NCBI RefSeq assembly: GCF_001310085.1
Contig: NZ_CP012643.1
Location: 4,780,001-4,844,000, forward strand
Direction: 5' to 3'
Length of the DNA: 64,000 bases
Source: Rufibacter tibetensis
GTDB lineage: Bacteria > Bacteroidota > Bacteroidia > Cytophagales > Hymenobacteraceae
A program made the translations under genes and the position numbers. Within the stretch, counting starts at the first letter, position 1, and the number at the start of each line of letters is the position of its first letter. The notes under the pieces were generated by a model, which was not told the origin of the DNA, made no database searches, and saw only the letters and a program-made list of their open reading frames with translations. Positions 46,061 through 55,336 of the stretch are shown here, one piece after another.

Positions 46061-46592
46061 CTTGTTGTTTGCTGTTATGAAAGGTATGTAGACTACTTGT
46101 TTTTACCTATTGATAAGAAAGCAATTTATTTAAGCTAAGAACCTGGTAATTAGTTTTTTATTTTCCACAGAGCGTATTTATACGGGGATAAAAAATAAAG
46201 TACTATTATGCATCCGTAAATTTTTCAGAAAAAGGTAAGAAGCTATGTAAAAGACCTTTACAGGAAAAATTAATTGTATTTGACCTTCTGAAAGATATAA
46301 TACTAGTTAGCCATAAAGATGGAAGTTGATGTATTATCTAAAAAGAGAATAACTTAATTTGCCACACTTAAACCTAAAAGGATTAGCAAAATTATTAATC
46401 ACCTAGATTTGATGTTTATACCTCATATACTATAAACAGTTAGTTTAGGTAAATTAAGCAAATGTTCTTTTCTGATGTGCATGTAAACTACAGTTCAACT
46501 CTACTAATTCTATTACTATTTGCGAATAGTTTTAGGCTTGGGCACTTTTAGTTTATCTTTAGGTGTTGATTTTCCTGATTCACAATACAGCT
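46061..46592. other. AT-rich divergent intergenic region
   Basis: A 532-base region between the hypothetical gene and rmuC. I see no gene, repeat or stable hairpin. A TTTATCTTTAGG stretch at about 46552-46563 resembles a -7 element (one mismatch to TAnnTTTG) for rmuC, without a matching -33. Confidence 0.35.
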
Positions 46593-47963
46593 ATGGATGT
46601 AACCCTTTCTTTACTCGCCTTTCTCATAGGAGCAATCCTCTCCTATTTCTTGGTGCAGGCCAAACTTTCAGCCTTGCGCACCACATTGCAAAACCAGGAG
46701 GCTGAGCGGGTATTTGCCTTGAAGCAGCAGGAAGTAGCGCAAGTCGAGGTACTAAAATTGCAGGAGCAATTCCGTAAGGAGAACAGCAAAGTGATGGAAT
46801 TACACGCAGAGGTTACCCGGGCCGAAAACGATATTTACCACCTCAAGCAAAAACTCTCTGATGAAAGGGCCGAATTATCTCAGCTTCGGGATACTTTCAT
46901 GCAGCAATTCACCCAGGTCTCAAATCAAGTGCTGGTGACCAATGCCGAGCATTTTAGAAAAACCTCAGCCGAAAACCTGGAACAGGTGCTTTCTCCTTTG
47001 AAGGAACGGATAAAGGAATTTGAAAGCAAGGTGGAACAGACCTATGAAAAATCCCTGAAAGACACCACCTCATTAAAAGAACAGATTACCTATATGGCCA
47101 GCCTGAACCAACGGATGAGCCAGGATGCGCTAAACCTTACCAGGGCGCTAAAAGGCGAGAAAAAAGCCCAGGGAAATTGGGGTGAGTATTTGCTGGAAAA
47201 TCTTTTGGAGAAATCAGGGTTGGAGCGGAACGTACATTACCGCCGTGAGCAGGTGATGCAGCATGATGATGCCAAGGTGTTCCGTCCTGACGTTATCATT
47301 GACTTACCAGACAACAAGCACCTCATCATAGACTCTAAAGTAAGTTTAGTGGCGTATGATGCTTATTGCAACTGCGAAGATGAGTTACAACAGCAGTTGC
47401 ACTTGAAAAGCCACGTGCAATCCATCCGGACACACTTTGCTGATCTGAGCCGCAAAAACTACCAACACCTCCACGGAATACACTCCCCGGATTTTGTGTT
47501 GATGTATATACCCATAGAACCAGCATTTAACCTGGCCATTCAGCACGACCGCGACCTGTTTTTGGAAGCGCTTGACCGCAACATTGTTTTTGTTACTACC
47601 TCTACCCTATTAGCCACCCTAAGAACAGTAGCCAGTGTTTGGAAGCAGGAAAGCCAAAAAAGAAATGTTTTACGGATAGCGGAAGAAAGTGGAAAGTTAT
47701 ATGATAAGTTTTCCAATTTCCTGGAAGACCTCAAAGACATAGGGGTGAATCTGGACAGGAGTCAGCAGAAGTACCATGCTGCCATGAACAAATTATCTGA
47801 TGGTAACGGTAATCTGCTCAAAAAAGTAGAGTTGCTCAAGAAACTTGGAGCCCGAACCAGTAAAACCATGGAGACGCAATGGCTGCACAATGCCCCTACA
47901 GTGACAGGAGATTTACTTGCAGTCAATCCATTACTGGAGGAAGAAAATGTAGAAGAGATGTAA
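46593..47963 (+). CDS. rmuC: DNA recombination protein RmuC
   Basis: A 456-residue protein. An N-terminal membrane anchor (LSLLAFLIGAILSYFLV) is followed by a long coiled coil (residues about 25-185) and the RmuC nuclease-like domain: GNWGEYLLENLLEKSGLERNVHY, RPDVIIDLPDNKHLIIDSKVSLVAY with the D..(D)SK residues of a PD-(D/E)xK fold, and VLMYIPIEPAFNLAI. RmuC limits DNA inversion between repeats in E. coli. The ATG at 46593 is preferred over a GTG 10 codons upstream because it places the anchor at the N-terminus. Confidence 0.95.
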   Translation: MDVTLSLLAFLIGAILSYFLVQAKLSALRTTLQNQEAERVFALKQQEVAQVEVLKLQEQFRKENSKVMELHAEVTRAENDIYHLKQKLSDERAELSQLRDTFMQQFTQVSNQVLVTNAEHFRKTSAENLEQVLSPLKERIKEFESKVEQTYEKSLKDTTSLKEQITYMASLNQRMSQDALNLTRALKGEKKAQGNWGEYLLENLLEKSGLERNVHYRREQVMQHDDAKVFRPDVIIDLPDNKHLIIDSKVSLVAYDAYCNCEDELQQQLHLKSHVQSIRTHFADLSRKNYQHLHGIHSPDFVLMYIPIEPAFNLAIQHDRDLFLEALDRNIVFVTTSTLLATLRTVASVWKQESQKRNVLRIAEESGKLYDKFSNFLEDLKDIGVNLDRSQQKYHAAMNKLSDGNGNLLKKVELLKKLGARTSKTMETQWLHNAPTVTGDLLAVNPLLEEENVEEM

Positions 47964-48012
47964 TCTGCTTTCTAATAAGTACAAACCATACCCCTATTAT
48001 AAAACATATATT

Positions 48013-48046
48013 AAAAGAGGCGGCTATTGGAATAGCTGCCTCTTTT
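48013..48046. terminator. Terminator of rmuC
   Basis: Arms AAAAGAGGCGGCTATT and AATAGCTGCCTCTTTT pair with one wobble around a 2-base loop; A and T runs on both sides suit the convergent gene at 48196 too. Confidence 0.88.
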
Positions 48047-48195
48047 GATTTTTATTCCACCTTCATTTGGAGTTTTTTACTGTGTTATTTACACTACTTA
48101 TAAATCAATAAATAACAAACCTTAAACACTAAAAGACCTAGCTAATAAGTATTATCACTGATAAATAAATTTAACAATTAACTAAATTATAAACT

Positions 48196-49455
48196 TTATT
48201 TTGTATATTTTAATTCAGACAGTAGTTCTTTTGTTTTCTCCCAATCCTCAAGGGCTTTTTTGTCATTTGATTTAGGGGCGCTTGCTTTGGTGTAGAATTT
48301 TAAAATGTTATGTTTTTGTTCTTGGCTACAGGTAGAGAAATCGCCTTTGCTGAGATATTTTAGCCATTCCGCATACGTCTCATCAGTTTTACCATAATTC
48401 CCGTGCTTTGTACGGTCCCCCGTATCTAAGTCTGTATTTGTAAGCGAAGTTACCGTAGAAGGTAAATCAGACAGACCAATGGCAAACTTTTCAGAAGTAA
48501 CATTAAAGCTTTCCATGAAAAGCTTTTCTGCTTCAGGAGTAGGTGGCTTGAAGGTAAAGGTACGGTTAGGCCCCACCTTAGGTAGCACCCGTAGAAGCCA
48601 ACTCAGAAATTTCTCAAATAGGTTTGGTTGTTGGTACTCTCTCCCCCATTGCTGGTGATATTTTGTTTTATTAATCCTATACAGATACTGCCGCCGTGTA
48701 AGACTTGGCTTTGCATTCTTGATTTCGGAAGCTTTGAGGTTCCAGGCAGCCTTCGTTAAACTTGGTATCAAAGTACTTACTGATCTTCTGAACGAACCAA
48801 TTGTAAGTTTTAAACTCACAAACAAACTGCTTAACTCCAGCCCATACGTTCTCTTGAAAGCACGCTCCAGCAACTCCTGGCTGACTTCAAAGCCAATAAA
48901 GTCATGATATGCTTCAGGGGCATAATTACCTCTGGCCACCTGCAGAACATCAAACCCAAATTCCATTTTGATGTGGGCGATGGGATTTTCTTCATAGGTG
49001 ACACTTTCACCGAACTTCGCCTTTAACTCTGGGTATACCAAGGGCACCGACCGGTTTGTCCCTATAGGATGCCCATAATTGTCTGCATAATAATGAGCTA
49101 AAGCCCCAACGGCAAACGCATATTCATTTAAGGTTTGTGCCTCTTCCAGCAGGGCAATTGTAAAATCACCACTTCTAACGTAATGGGTAAGATCAGTGAA
49201 AAAGGTATTCCCGAAAGGATAGTACCCCATATCCTGTATGATAGCACCACCATAGGCGTGCGCATGGGCTTTGATCAGTTCTTCTTTAGTTGCTTTAGGG
49301 AATCGTTTCTTCAGGAGGGGAACAATGGAGGGTTGCCAGGCTACATCAATAATAGCTTGATGGGTAAGTACACCATATCCATTGCTTTCCTGTGGTGTTC
49401 CAAACAGGAACAAGCTTACAATAATGATGGGAAATGAGAGTAGTTTTTTAGCCAT
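48196..49455 (-). CDS. Exported zinc-dependent phospholipase C-like protein
   Basis: A 419-residue protein with a signal peptide (MAKKLLSFPIIIVSLFLFG). The zinc-dependent phospholipase C/S1-P1-like pattern is seen: YGVLTHQAIIDVAW just after the signal, AHAHAYGGAIIQDMGYYPFG, LTHYVRSGD, and LAHYYADNYGHPIGTN, supplying the His/Asp zinc ligands. The C-terminal 200 residues have no recognised domain. It may cleave phospholipid or another phosphodiester in the periplasm. ATG 49455 is preferred over the GTG at 49473. The gene is relatively AT-rich. Confidence 0.82.
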   Translation of the reverse strand: MAKKLLSFPIIIVSLFLFGTPQESNGYGVLTHQAIIDVAWQPSIVPLLKKRFPKATKEELIKAHAHAYGGAIIQDMGYYPFGNTFFTDLTHYVRSGDFTIALLEEAQTLNEYAFAVGALAHYYADNYGHPIGTNRSVPLVYPELKAKFGESVTYEENPIAHIKMEFGFDVLQVARGNYAPEAYHDFIGFEVSQELLERAFKRTYGLELSSLFVSLKLTIGSFRRSVSTLIPSLTKAAWNLKASEIKNAKPSLTRRQYLYRINKTKYHQQWGREYQQPNLFEKFLSWLLRVLPKVGPNRTFTFKPPTPEAEKLFMESFNVTSEKFAIGLSDLPSTVTSLTNTDLDTGDRTKHGNYGKTDETYAEWLKYLSKGDFSTCSQEQKHNILKFYTKASAPKSNDKKALEDWEKTKELLSELKYTK

Positions 49456-49690
49456 TCTATAATAGGTTTTCACCTAACTTCTTTGCCAAAGATATGGTAA
49501 ACCTACTATTTATATTACGGCAAATACGGTTTAATGATTTTGAGGCTTAAGTTTATCCACTTACCCTATAAACAACTTCATCAAAATTACTACTACTAAT
49601 ATGGTGCTCTATTTAGAGCCTCATTTATGAAAAAAGAGCTAAAAGGAGAATCGTATCTAATTTTTTGCTCAATAACAAGAACATTATATA

Positions 49691-49731
49691 ACAGAAAAGC
49701 GGGCTCTTGAAAAAAGAACCCGCTTTTCTGT
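49691..49731 (-). terminator. Terminator of the pirin gene
   Basis: Arms ACAGAAAAGCGGGCTCTT and AAGAACCCGCTTTTCTGT pair with one mismatch, 17 bases beyond the minus-strand stop. The gap 49456-49747 holds nothing else. Confidence 0.82.
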
Positions 49732-49747
49732 TTTGAATTTATTACAA

Positions 49748-50464
49748 TTAATAATTGGCTTCTACGCCAGGTAAGTCGATTAATATAAAGGAACTGTCTG
49801 CGGTAGCCTGAATCCGCAATGCGTCAATATCTGCTGACCGTACCTGATCATTTTTCTGCACCTGAATTCCGTTCACAAATAACTCACCCGAGGTAACATA
49901 GATTAGTCCTTTTCTAATTGGGAAGGTCTTGAAATCTATTTCTTTCCCTTCATTTAAATTAGCATGGTAAATAGTAGAGTTGGAGTTGATGTACACCACA
50001 TCTTCCAATACTTTCTGACCGGTTACTAACGGTATCAATTGATTCTTTTCACCAGTAAAGTCAATTGCTTTCTGTTCATAGGAAGGTGTCAGGCCTTTTT
50101 TATTGGGGAAAAACCAAAGTTGGTAAAGGTGTAGATCTGTGTCCCCGTGGTTGTGTTCAGCATGACGTACTCCCGTACCAGTGGACATCCGCTGTACTTC
50201 TCCTGCATGAATAACCGTATTATTCCCTAAGCTATCGGTATGGGTGACCTCTCCTTCCAGCACAATGGTGACAATCTCCATCTCTGAGTGAGGGTGTTCA
50301 GGAAAACCATTTTTGGCTTTTATATAATCATCGTTGAAAACCCGCAGCGGCCCCCACTGCACGTTCTCCATGTCATAGTAGTCTGAGAAGGAAAAAAGGA
50401 AATAGGAGTCAAGCCAGCCATGCGAGGCGTGGTGTCTTTCAGTGGCGGGAATCACTTTTATCAT
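49748..50464 (-). CDS. Pirin-family protein
   Basis: A 238-residue bicupin. Residues 1-130 hold the metal-binding cupin: FPEHPHSEMEIVTIVLEGEV with two His and a Glu, and MSTGTGVRHAEHNH with further His. The conserved N-terminal WGPLRVFNDDYI is present. Pirins vary from quercetinase to redox-sensing regulators; no substrate can be inferred. Monocistronic, with a terminator on each side. Confidence 0.93.
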   Translation of the reverse strand: MIKVIPATERHHASHGWLDSYFLFSFSDYYDMENVQWGPLRVFNDDYIKAKNGFPEHPHSEMEIVTIVLEGEVTHTDSLGNNTVIHAGEVQRMSTGTGVRHAEHNHGDTDLHLYQLWFFPNKKGLTPSYEQKAIDFTGEKNQLIPLVTGQKVLEDVVYINSNSTIYHANLNEGKEIDFKTFPIRKGLIYVTSGELFVNGIQVQKNDQVRSADIDALRIQATADSSFILIDLPGVEANY

Positions 50465-50543
50465 GAGATAAGCAGTTTGGGTTTAGAGTAAATACGTACC
50501 CACGCCTTTGAAGTTTATTATGTGATTACTATATAAAGAAACA

Positions 50544-50587
50544 GGCCGTTTAGAAGCTGCTTTATGAAAAACAGTTTCTAAACGGCC
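50544..50587 (-). terminator. Terminator of the S24 regulator gene
   Basis: Arms GGCCGTTTAGAAGCTG and CAGTTTCTAAACGGCC pair with one wobble, 22 bases past the stop at 50610. Confidence 0.85.
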
Positions 50588-50609
50588 CTTACATTGAAAG
50601 GTAAACGTC

Positions 50610-51371
50610 TTATTTGGCGGTTTTCAGTTTCTTAACCTCTTGTTGTAAGTCAAGCACCAGAGAAGTAAGTTTATCCAATGAAATCTCAGCCATTGGGAAA
50701 GTAGTACTTATGTAGGCTTTTGCCTCCCATAACTCAACGATGTCATCCAAAGCCACGTCATAAGGTTCATAGTTGGGATTGTCTGAGTGTAATCGCAACG
50801 AAGTCTGCTTATGCTGGTGGTAGATACGTTTAAAAACAATGCCTTCCTGCAGACTAACCACAATACAAGGTGTACCGTCTTTTATTTCCTGCCACTGCTC
50901 AACGTAACGTCCTACAATCACAGTACCGGATGGTATAGGCAACATGGAGTCTCCCTTAATTTCAAAAGCACGGTACGTACCCGGGCTTTGAATCATAGGA
51001 AGCCGAAACTTAGGAAGCTCTTCCATAAATTCCGGATCTGAGTATCCATTTAGGTAGCCGGCACTGGCTTTATAAGGTACTAATTCAATGTTCTCACGGT
51101 TCTGAGCATCTACAGTAATGGACAATACCTTCACGTTAGACTGCCGCTTAGAATTCCCGTTTTTTGAAGTATTGGGTAAATCAGGGTTGATCAACTCATC
51201 TACTGACAACTGAAACACCTGTGCCATTTTCATAAGGGTAGCCAGTTTAGGTTCTGCCCGCCCTTCTTCATAGGCACCAATCAAGGAACGCTTAATTTCT
51301 AACTTTTCGGCAAGCTGTACCTGGGTTAGATTAAGTTGTTTTCTAAGATATTTAAGATTAGTGCTAAGCAT
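50610..51371 (-). CDS. XRE-type repressor with S24 (LexA/CI-like) peptidase domain
   Basis: A 253-residue regulator. Residues 1-65 are a Cro/CI helix-turn-helix (NLTQVQLAEKLEIKRSLIGAYEEGRAEP). Residues about 120-215 are an S24 domain: the nucleophile Ser in IKGDSMLPIPSGTVIVG and a candidate Lys in GIVFKRIYH. The Ala-Gly cleavage pair of LexA may correspond to SAGY (residue about 102). A C-terminal coiled coil (DKLTSLVLDLQQEVKKLK) may aid oligomerisation. Such proteins repress SOS or prophage genes, but no phage genes are nearby. It is divergent from a protease lipoprotein gene with operator-like repeats between. Confidence 0.9.
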   Translation of the reverse strand: MLSTNLKYLRKQLNLTQVQLAEKLEIKRSLIGAYEEGRAEPKLATLMKMAQVFQLSVDELINPDLPNTSKNGNSKRQSNVKVLSITVDAQNRENIELVPYKASAGYLNGYSDPEFMEELPKFRLPMIQSPGTYRAFEIKGDSMLPIPSGTVIVGRYVEQWQEIKDGTPCIVVSLQEGIVFKRIYHQHKQTSLRLHSDNPNYEPYDVALDDIVELWEAKAYISTTFPMAEISLDKLTSLVLDLQQEVKKLKTAK

Positions 51372-51389
51372 ATGATTCTCTGTTGTTTG

Positions 51390-51444
51390 TTTGGCAAAGT
51401 AAAAGTACTAATTCTTTAGCAAACAACTAACATTTTTGGCAAAG
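51390..51444. promoter_or_regulatory. Operator-like cluster upstream of the S24 regulator gene
   Basis: Two identical 10-base copies of TTTGGCAAAG (51390-51399 and 51435-51444) flank a near copy TTTAGCAAAC (51415-51424). Each centre is a 9-base palindrome TTTG-n-CAAA (one mismatch in the middle copy), spaced by 20-25 bases. The sites overlap TAACTTTG/TACTTTG boxes on the minus strand that could serve as -7 elements of the regulator gene, so autorepression is plausible. Confidence 0.5.
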
Positions 51445-51599
51445 TTATAAGATTAGAAATTAATTTTATTTCATTTTTATTGTGTTTTTGAAACTCAAGA
51501 TTCTTACCAACAAGTAAATAAGTAGAATTTTGAAGATAAACATCTATTTATAACTATATATAACTTATTTATTATCAGTTCATTATTTAATCCAAACTC

Positions 51600-51630
51600 T
51601 TTGCCTTAGTAGGATTATTTATTACATTTG
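51600..51630 (+). promoter_or_regulatory. Bacteroidota-type promoter of the subtilase gene
   Basis: TTTG (51600-51603), a 19-base spacer and TACATTTG (51623-51630) match the TTTG-N19-TAnnTTTG consensus exactly. Transcription should begin near 51637, about 76 bases before the ATG. Confidence 0.75.
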
Positions 51631-51712
51631 AATATCAACCGCCATTTTTGAGTTTCTCAGCGGGTATAAATCTTCTTTTATTTATGGGTATTTTCTACTA
51701 ACAAACAAGTGT

Positions 51713-52924
51713 ATGAATAGAACTACGTTTAAAAAAGCTGTCTCCTTTTTTGCTTTGGCTTCGGTGTTTTCCATGTCAGGTTGCCAGCAGGATGAATTAG
51801 TGGAAGAATCAGCTATTCTTCCTGCAGAACCAACTGCCTCTTCAAAAACCATTGAAGGGAAGTTCATTGTTGTTTTAAAAGACAATAACCTTTTATCCGG
51901 CAAATCGCTTCGCGAAAAGGTTTTAGGGAAAAATGGATTAGAGAGTAGTCGTGCCCGCGAAGTATTTCAGGGAGCATTCAACGGTTTTTCCGGTTCTTTC
52001 AGCAAAGATGAGATAGCCCGTCTCAGAGCAGACCAAAATGTAGCTTTTATTGAACCAGACCAAGCAGTGATGCTTGGAAAAGGTTCTCCTAAAACATCCA
52101 CTTTCAATACCTCTTCTCCAATTGCAAGTACCTCTACTACCACAACTACTACTTCCAGCACTTCTACCCAGGTAATTCCTTGGGGTGTTTCTCGGGTTGG
52201 GTATGGTGATGGTACAGGTAAGACAGTTTGGGTTATTGATTCTGGTGTACAGTCAAGCCACCCAGATTTAAACGTGGATAAAACCCGTAGCAAATCCTTT
52301 ATCTATGGAGATGCTTCTTATGAAGATGGATATGGTCATGGAACTGGCGTTGCCGGTATCATTGGAGCAAAAAACAACAACATTGGCGTTGTAGGAGTTG
52401 CTGCCAATGCTTCAATTGTAGCCCTTCGTGTATTTGACAATACTGGTTACGGCACCCTTACACGTATCTACTCTGCCTTGAATCACGTGTATAAGTACGG
52501 GAATCCAGGGGACGTAGTAAACATGAGCTTACGCGTTTCTGCTTCTACCATGTTAGATGACCTGGTAAAGAAAACAGCCGCTCGCGGTATTTTCATTGCC
52601 GTTGCCTCTGGTAACAGCTACATTGATTGCAAGGACGACTCTCCTGCTCGTGTGATCGCGCCAAACGTATTTGTTGTGTCCAACATGGACTCTTACGGAA
52701 GATTCAGTCCTTCTTCTAACTTTGGAGCTTCTGTAAAATTCTCTGCTCCAGGCACTAATATCCAAACTACCTGGAAAGGTGGCGGGTACACTACTGGTAA
52801 CGGTACTTCATACGCTGCTCCGCACGTAGCTGGTATTCTTGCACTAACCGGAGGAAGAGTTAATTCCCAAGGGTATGTTTCTAATGACCCAGATGGATTG
52901 ACAGATCCTATTGCATTAAAATAA
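51713..52924 (+). CDS. Subtilisin-like (S8) serine protease lipoprotein
   Basis: A 403-residue protease. A lipoprotein signal peptide has the lipobox MSGC (Cys24). Residues about 48-122 are an I9 inhibitor pro-domain (GKFIVVLKD to ADQNVAFIEPDQAVML), followed by a Ser/Thr-rich linker (residues 129-153, with seven Thr in a row or nearly so). The S8 catalytic triad is complete: Asp176 (VWVIDSGV), His209 (GHGTGVAGI) and Ser366 (GTSYAAPHVAG), with oxyanion Asn301 (ASGNS). It is expected to be anchored in the outer or inner membrane and to mature by self-cleavage of the pro-domain. It diverges from the S24 regulator gene. Confidence 0.95.
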   Translation: MNRTTFKKAVSFFALASVFSMSGCQQDELVEESAILPAEPTASSKTIEGKFIVVLKDNNLLSGKSLREKVLGKNGLESSRAREVFQGAFNGFSGSFSKDEIARLRADQNVAFIEPDQAVMLGKGSPKTSTFNTSSPIASTSTTTTTTSSTSTQVIPWGVSRVGYGDGTGKTVWVIDSGVQSSHPDLNVDKTRSKSFIYGDASYEDGYGHGTGVAGIIGAKNNNIGVVGVAANASIVALRVFDNTGYGTLTRIYSALNHVYKYGNPGDVVNMSLRVSASTMLDDLVKKTAARGIFIAVASGNSYIDCKDDSPARVIAPNVFVVSNMDSYGRFSPSSNFGASVKFSAPGTNIQTTWKGGGYTTGNGTSYAAPHVAGILALTGGRVNSQGYVSNDPDGLTDPIALK

Positions 52925-52931
52925 ATAAAAT

Positions 52932-52986
52932 GCCCTAAAACAAAGAAGGCCGGTTACTTAGTAACCGGCCTTCTTTGTTTTAGGGC
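52932..52986. terminator. 55-base palindromic terminator
   Basis: Exact 27-base arms (beginning GCCCTAAAACAAAGAAGG) meet around a single central base. It begins a few bases after the protease stop and faces the convergent recQ (end 53077). Confidence 0.88.
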
Positions 52987-53076
52987 AAACTCCTGAAAGC
53001 TTGCTTTTTACTACTTATTTGAAATTAGAAGCAAAACTACCTTCCTTTCACCTTGTTGATAGAACAAGGATAAACT

Positions 53077-55209
53077 TTATCCATTCTCCTTGTTGAACCG
53101 ACCAATTCCAAGTCTGATTTTCATGTAATCTATTTCTCCTTCCAGATATTCAAAAATTGGCTTCATAGCCGCAGTCTGCTTGGTCTTAAGGATTGCCTCT
53201 CGCACCCTACTGTACTCCCAGTCAGACAAGTATGGTTTCAAATCAATGTCGTAGCCTTGCTGGTACAAAGTAGCTAAATGGGAGTAGATAGTGGTCAATT
53301 GCACTTGCCGCTGCTCAGAGATCTCTTCTGGAGTTTTGCCCTGCCGAAGCAGTTCATAGGTGACCAGATGCGTAGTCCCTTTGATTTTAGCTTGTTGCTG
53401 TTCTGCTTGTTGGGCCAGAAAACTCAAAATGGAATTGATGAAGATTTCACCATACTGTTCGTACTTGGCCTGAGCCACCCCGGAAATAGACAGGAAAGCA
53501 GGTTTGTTTGTGGGTCGCTGCTCCACAATCTCCTGCAAAGTATTATCTGTAAAAACCACGTACGGCGGAATGTTCCTTTCACTGGCCAGTTGCTTTCTGA
53601 GTTGCCTTAAATGCTCAAATAAGGCTGTCTCCACCCCACTTCTTGATTTCTTCTGCCGCTTTTCTTTCTCTTCTTTGGGAAGCGGCGCCTGGAATTTAAC
53701 CAGTTCCACTTTTTTACCTTTGAAAAGAACTTCTTGACTGGCATTGGTTAACTTCAAGGCACCATGCTCATCATACGCTACCTCCAGTATACCCTGGTTG
53801 ATAAGCTGATGAATGTACCGCTGCCAATCCTGTGAGGGTACTTCCCTGCCGGCTCCAAAGGTTTTCAACTGGTCATAGCCTCTGGTCAACGTAAGCTGGT
53901 TGCGGGAGCCACGAAGAATATCAACTACTTGCGCAGAAGCTATCGTTTCTTTCGTTCGGGCTACCGCCGATAAAATTTTCTGCGCCAGTTCAGTTCCGTT
54001 GAATGACGTAGGCGGATTGTCACAGATGTCACAGTTCCCGCAATCACGGGAATATTCCTCCCCAAAGTAGTGCATCAGGGTTTTACGGCGGCAACTGGTG
54101 CTTTCAGCAAATTGCTGCATTCTATCCAGCTTCGCTAAGGACAAGGCTTGTTCTTTGCTGTTTTCACCTTGGGTCACAATGTCTCGCAGGGTCATGACAT
54201 CAGCTAAGCTGTAAAACAGCAGCGCCTCGGCAGGTGCTCCGTCACGTCCTCCCCTCCCAATTTCCTGGTAATAGCTTTCCAGGTTTTTTGGGAGGTTGTA
54301 ATGAACAACCCAGCGCACGTTTGACTTGTCAATCCCCATCCCAAAAGCAATGGTGGCGCACATGATCTGGATGTTATCCTGCAGGAATTTTTCCTGCACC
54401 TGCTCCCGGTCTCTAGCCGATAAGCCTGCATGGTAATAATCTGCGTTGTAACCTTTCTCCTTCAGTTTGGCAGCCAGTGACTCACAGGCTTTCCGGCTGA
54501 GGCAGTAAATGATACCGGGCTGAAAGGGACGCTCCTCCAGAAAGTCCAGTATAGCTTCCATGCGTTTCTGCCCCGGCTGCACCTGAAGGTGAATGTTAGG
54601 ACGGTCAAACGAGGAAATAAATACTTTAGGGTCCTGAAGGTAAAGCTGGGTAAGAATGTCCCGTTGTGTAAGACGATCAGCAGTGGCGGTCAGGGCTATG
54701 ATAGGCACCTCCGGAAACTGGAGTTTCAGGTTCTTCAGCTGCAAATACTCCGGCCGAAAATCATGTCCCCAGGCAGAGATACAGTGCGCCTCATCAATGG
54801 CGAAGAGATTTATTTGAAGGCGCTTCAAAAAGGAAAAAAAGCCTGCTGAAAGAAGTTTCTCTGGAGAAACATACAGCATTTTCAAGCGACCGTCAAAGCA
54901 TTGCTGCTCAATTAACTGCTGTTCTTTAGTAGACTGAGAGCTGTTCAGGTACCCAGCATTTACACCGTTACCCAACAAGGCTTCCACCTGGTCTTTCATC
55001 AGGGCAATCAAAGGGGAGACTATAACACTGAGGCCGGGCATCACCAAGCCTGGCACCTGGTAACACACAGATTTACCGCCCCCGGTTGGCATCAACACTA
55101 CCGTGTCTCGCTTTTCCAGTACGTTTGATATGATATCTTCCTGACCCGGTCTGAACTGATCGTAACCAAAATACTGCTTCAGAACTTCCCGTGCTTCCCT
55201 TACTCCCAT
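53077..55209 (-). CDS. recQ: RecQ-family ATP-dependent DNA helicase
   Basis: A 710-residue 3'-5' helicase of recombination and fork repair. Motif I PTGGGKSVCYQVP (about 41-53), DEAH with HDFRPEYL, GIIYCLSRKACESL, ATIAFGMGIDKSNVRWVVHY, and QEIGRGGRDG. The RQC zinc ligands are Cys residues in CRRKTLMHYFGE and CGNCDICDN. A winged helix, an HRDC domain (about 520-600) and a C-terminal helix-turn-helix (GKTPEEISEQRQVQLTTIYSHL) follow. Length is somewhat above E. coli RecQ (about 610) because of the last domain. Confidence 0.97.
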   Translation of the reverse strand: MGVREAREVLKQYFGYDQFRPGQEDIISNVLEKRDTVVLMPTGGGKSVCYQVPGLVMPGLSVIVSPLIALMKDQVEALLGNGVNAGYLNSSQSTKEQQLIEQQCFDGRLKMLYVSPEKLLSAGFFSFLKRLQINLFAIDEAHCISAWGHDFRPEYLQLKNLKLQFPEVPIIALTATADRLTQRDILTQLYLQDPKVFISSFDRPNIHLQVQPGQKRMEAILDFLEERPFQPGIIYCLSRKACESLAAKLKEKGYNADYYHAGLSARDREQVQEKFLQDNIQIMCATIAFGMGIDKSNVRWVVHYNLPKNLESYYQEIGRGGRDGAPAEALLFYSLADVMTLRDIVTQGENSKEQALSLAKLDRMQQFAESTSCRRKTLMHYFGEEYSRDCGNCDICDNPPTSFNGTELAQKILSAVARTKETIASAQVVDILRGSRNQLTLTRGYDQLKTFGAGREVPSQDWQRYIHQLINQGILEVAYDEHGALKLTNASQEVLFKGKKVELVKFQAPLPKEEKEKRQKKSRSGVETALFEHLRQLRKQLASERNIPPYVVFTDNTLQEIVEQRPTNKPAFLSISGVAQAKYEQYGEIFINSILSFLAQQAEQQQAKIKGTTHLVTYELLRQGKTPEEISEQRQVQLTTIYSHLATLYQQGYDIDLKPYLSDWEYSRVREAILKTKQTAAMKPIFEYLEGEIDYMKIRLGIGRFNKENG

Positions 55210-55278
55210 TTGTAACTACTTTTCACAAAAATACAGCAAAAACAGCTTTATCCTTTTGCCTCTACACCAATAAAAATA

Positions 55279-55308
55279 GAAAAAGCCCAGAATTGCTTCC
55301 GGGCTTTC
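55279..55308 (-). terminator. Terminator of the holin-4-like gene
   Basis: Arms GAAAAAGCCCAGAA and TTCCGGGCTTTC pair with one mismatch and one bulge, 29 bases past the stop at 55337. Confidence 0.7.
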
Positions 55309-55336
55309 TAATTAATTTAGCAAAAACAGTTGTAAA

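Noticed and set aside
53077-55209. RecQ considered as part of a defence island with the S24 regulator
   Set aside because: Genes are monocistronic with strong terminators between, and RecQ has the ordinary housekeeping architecture.
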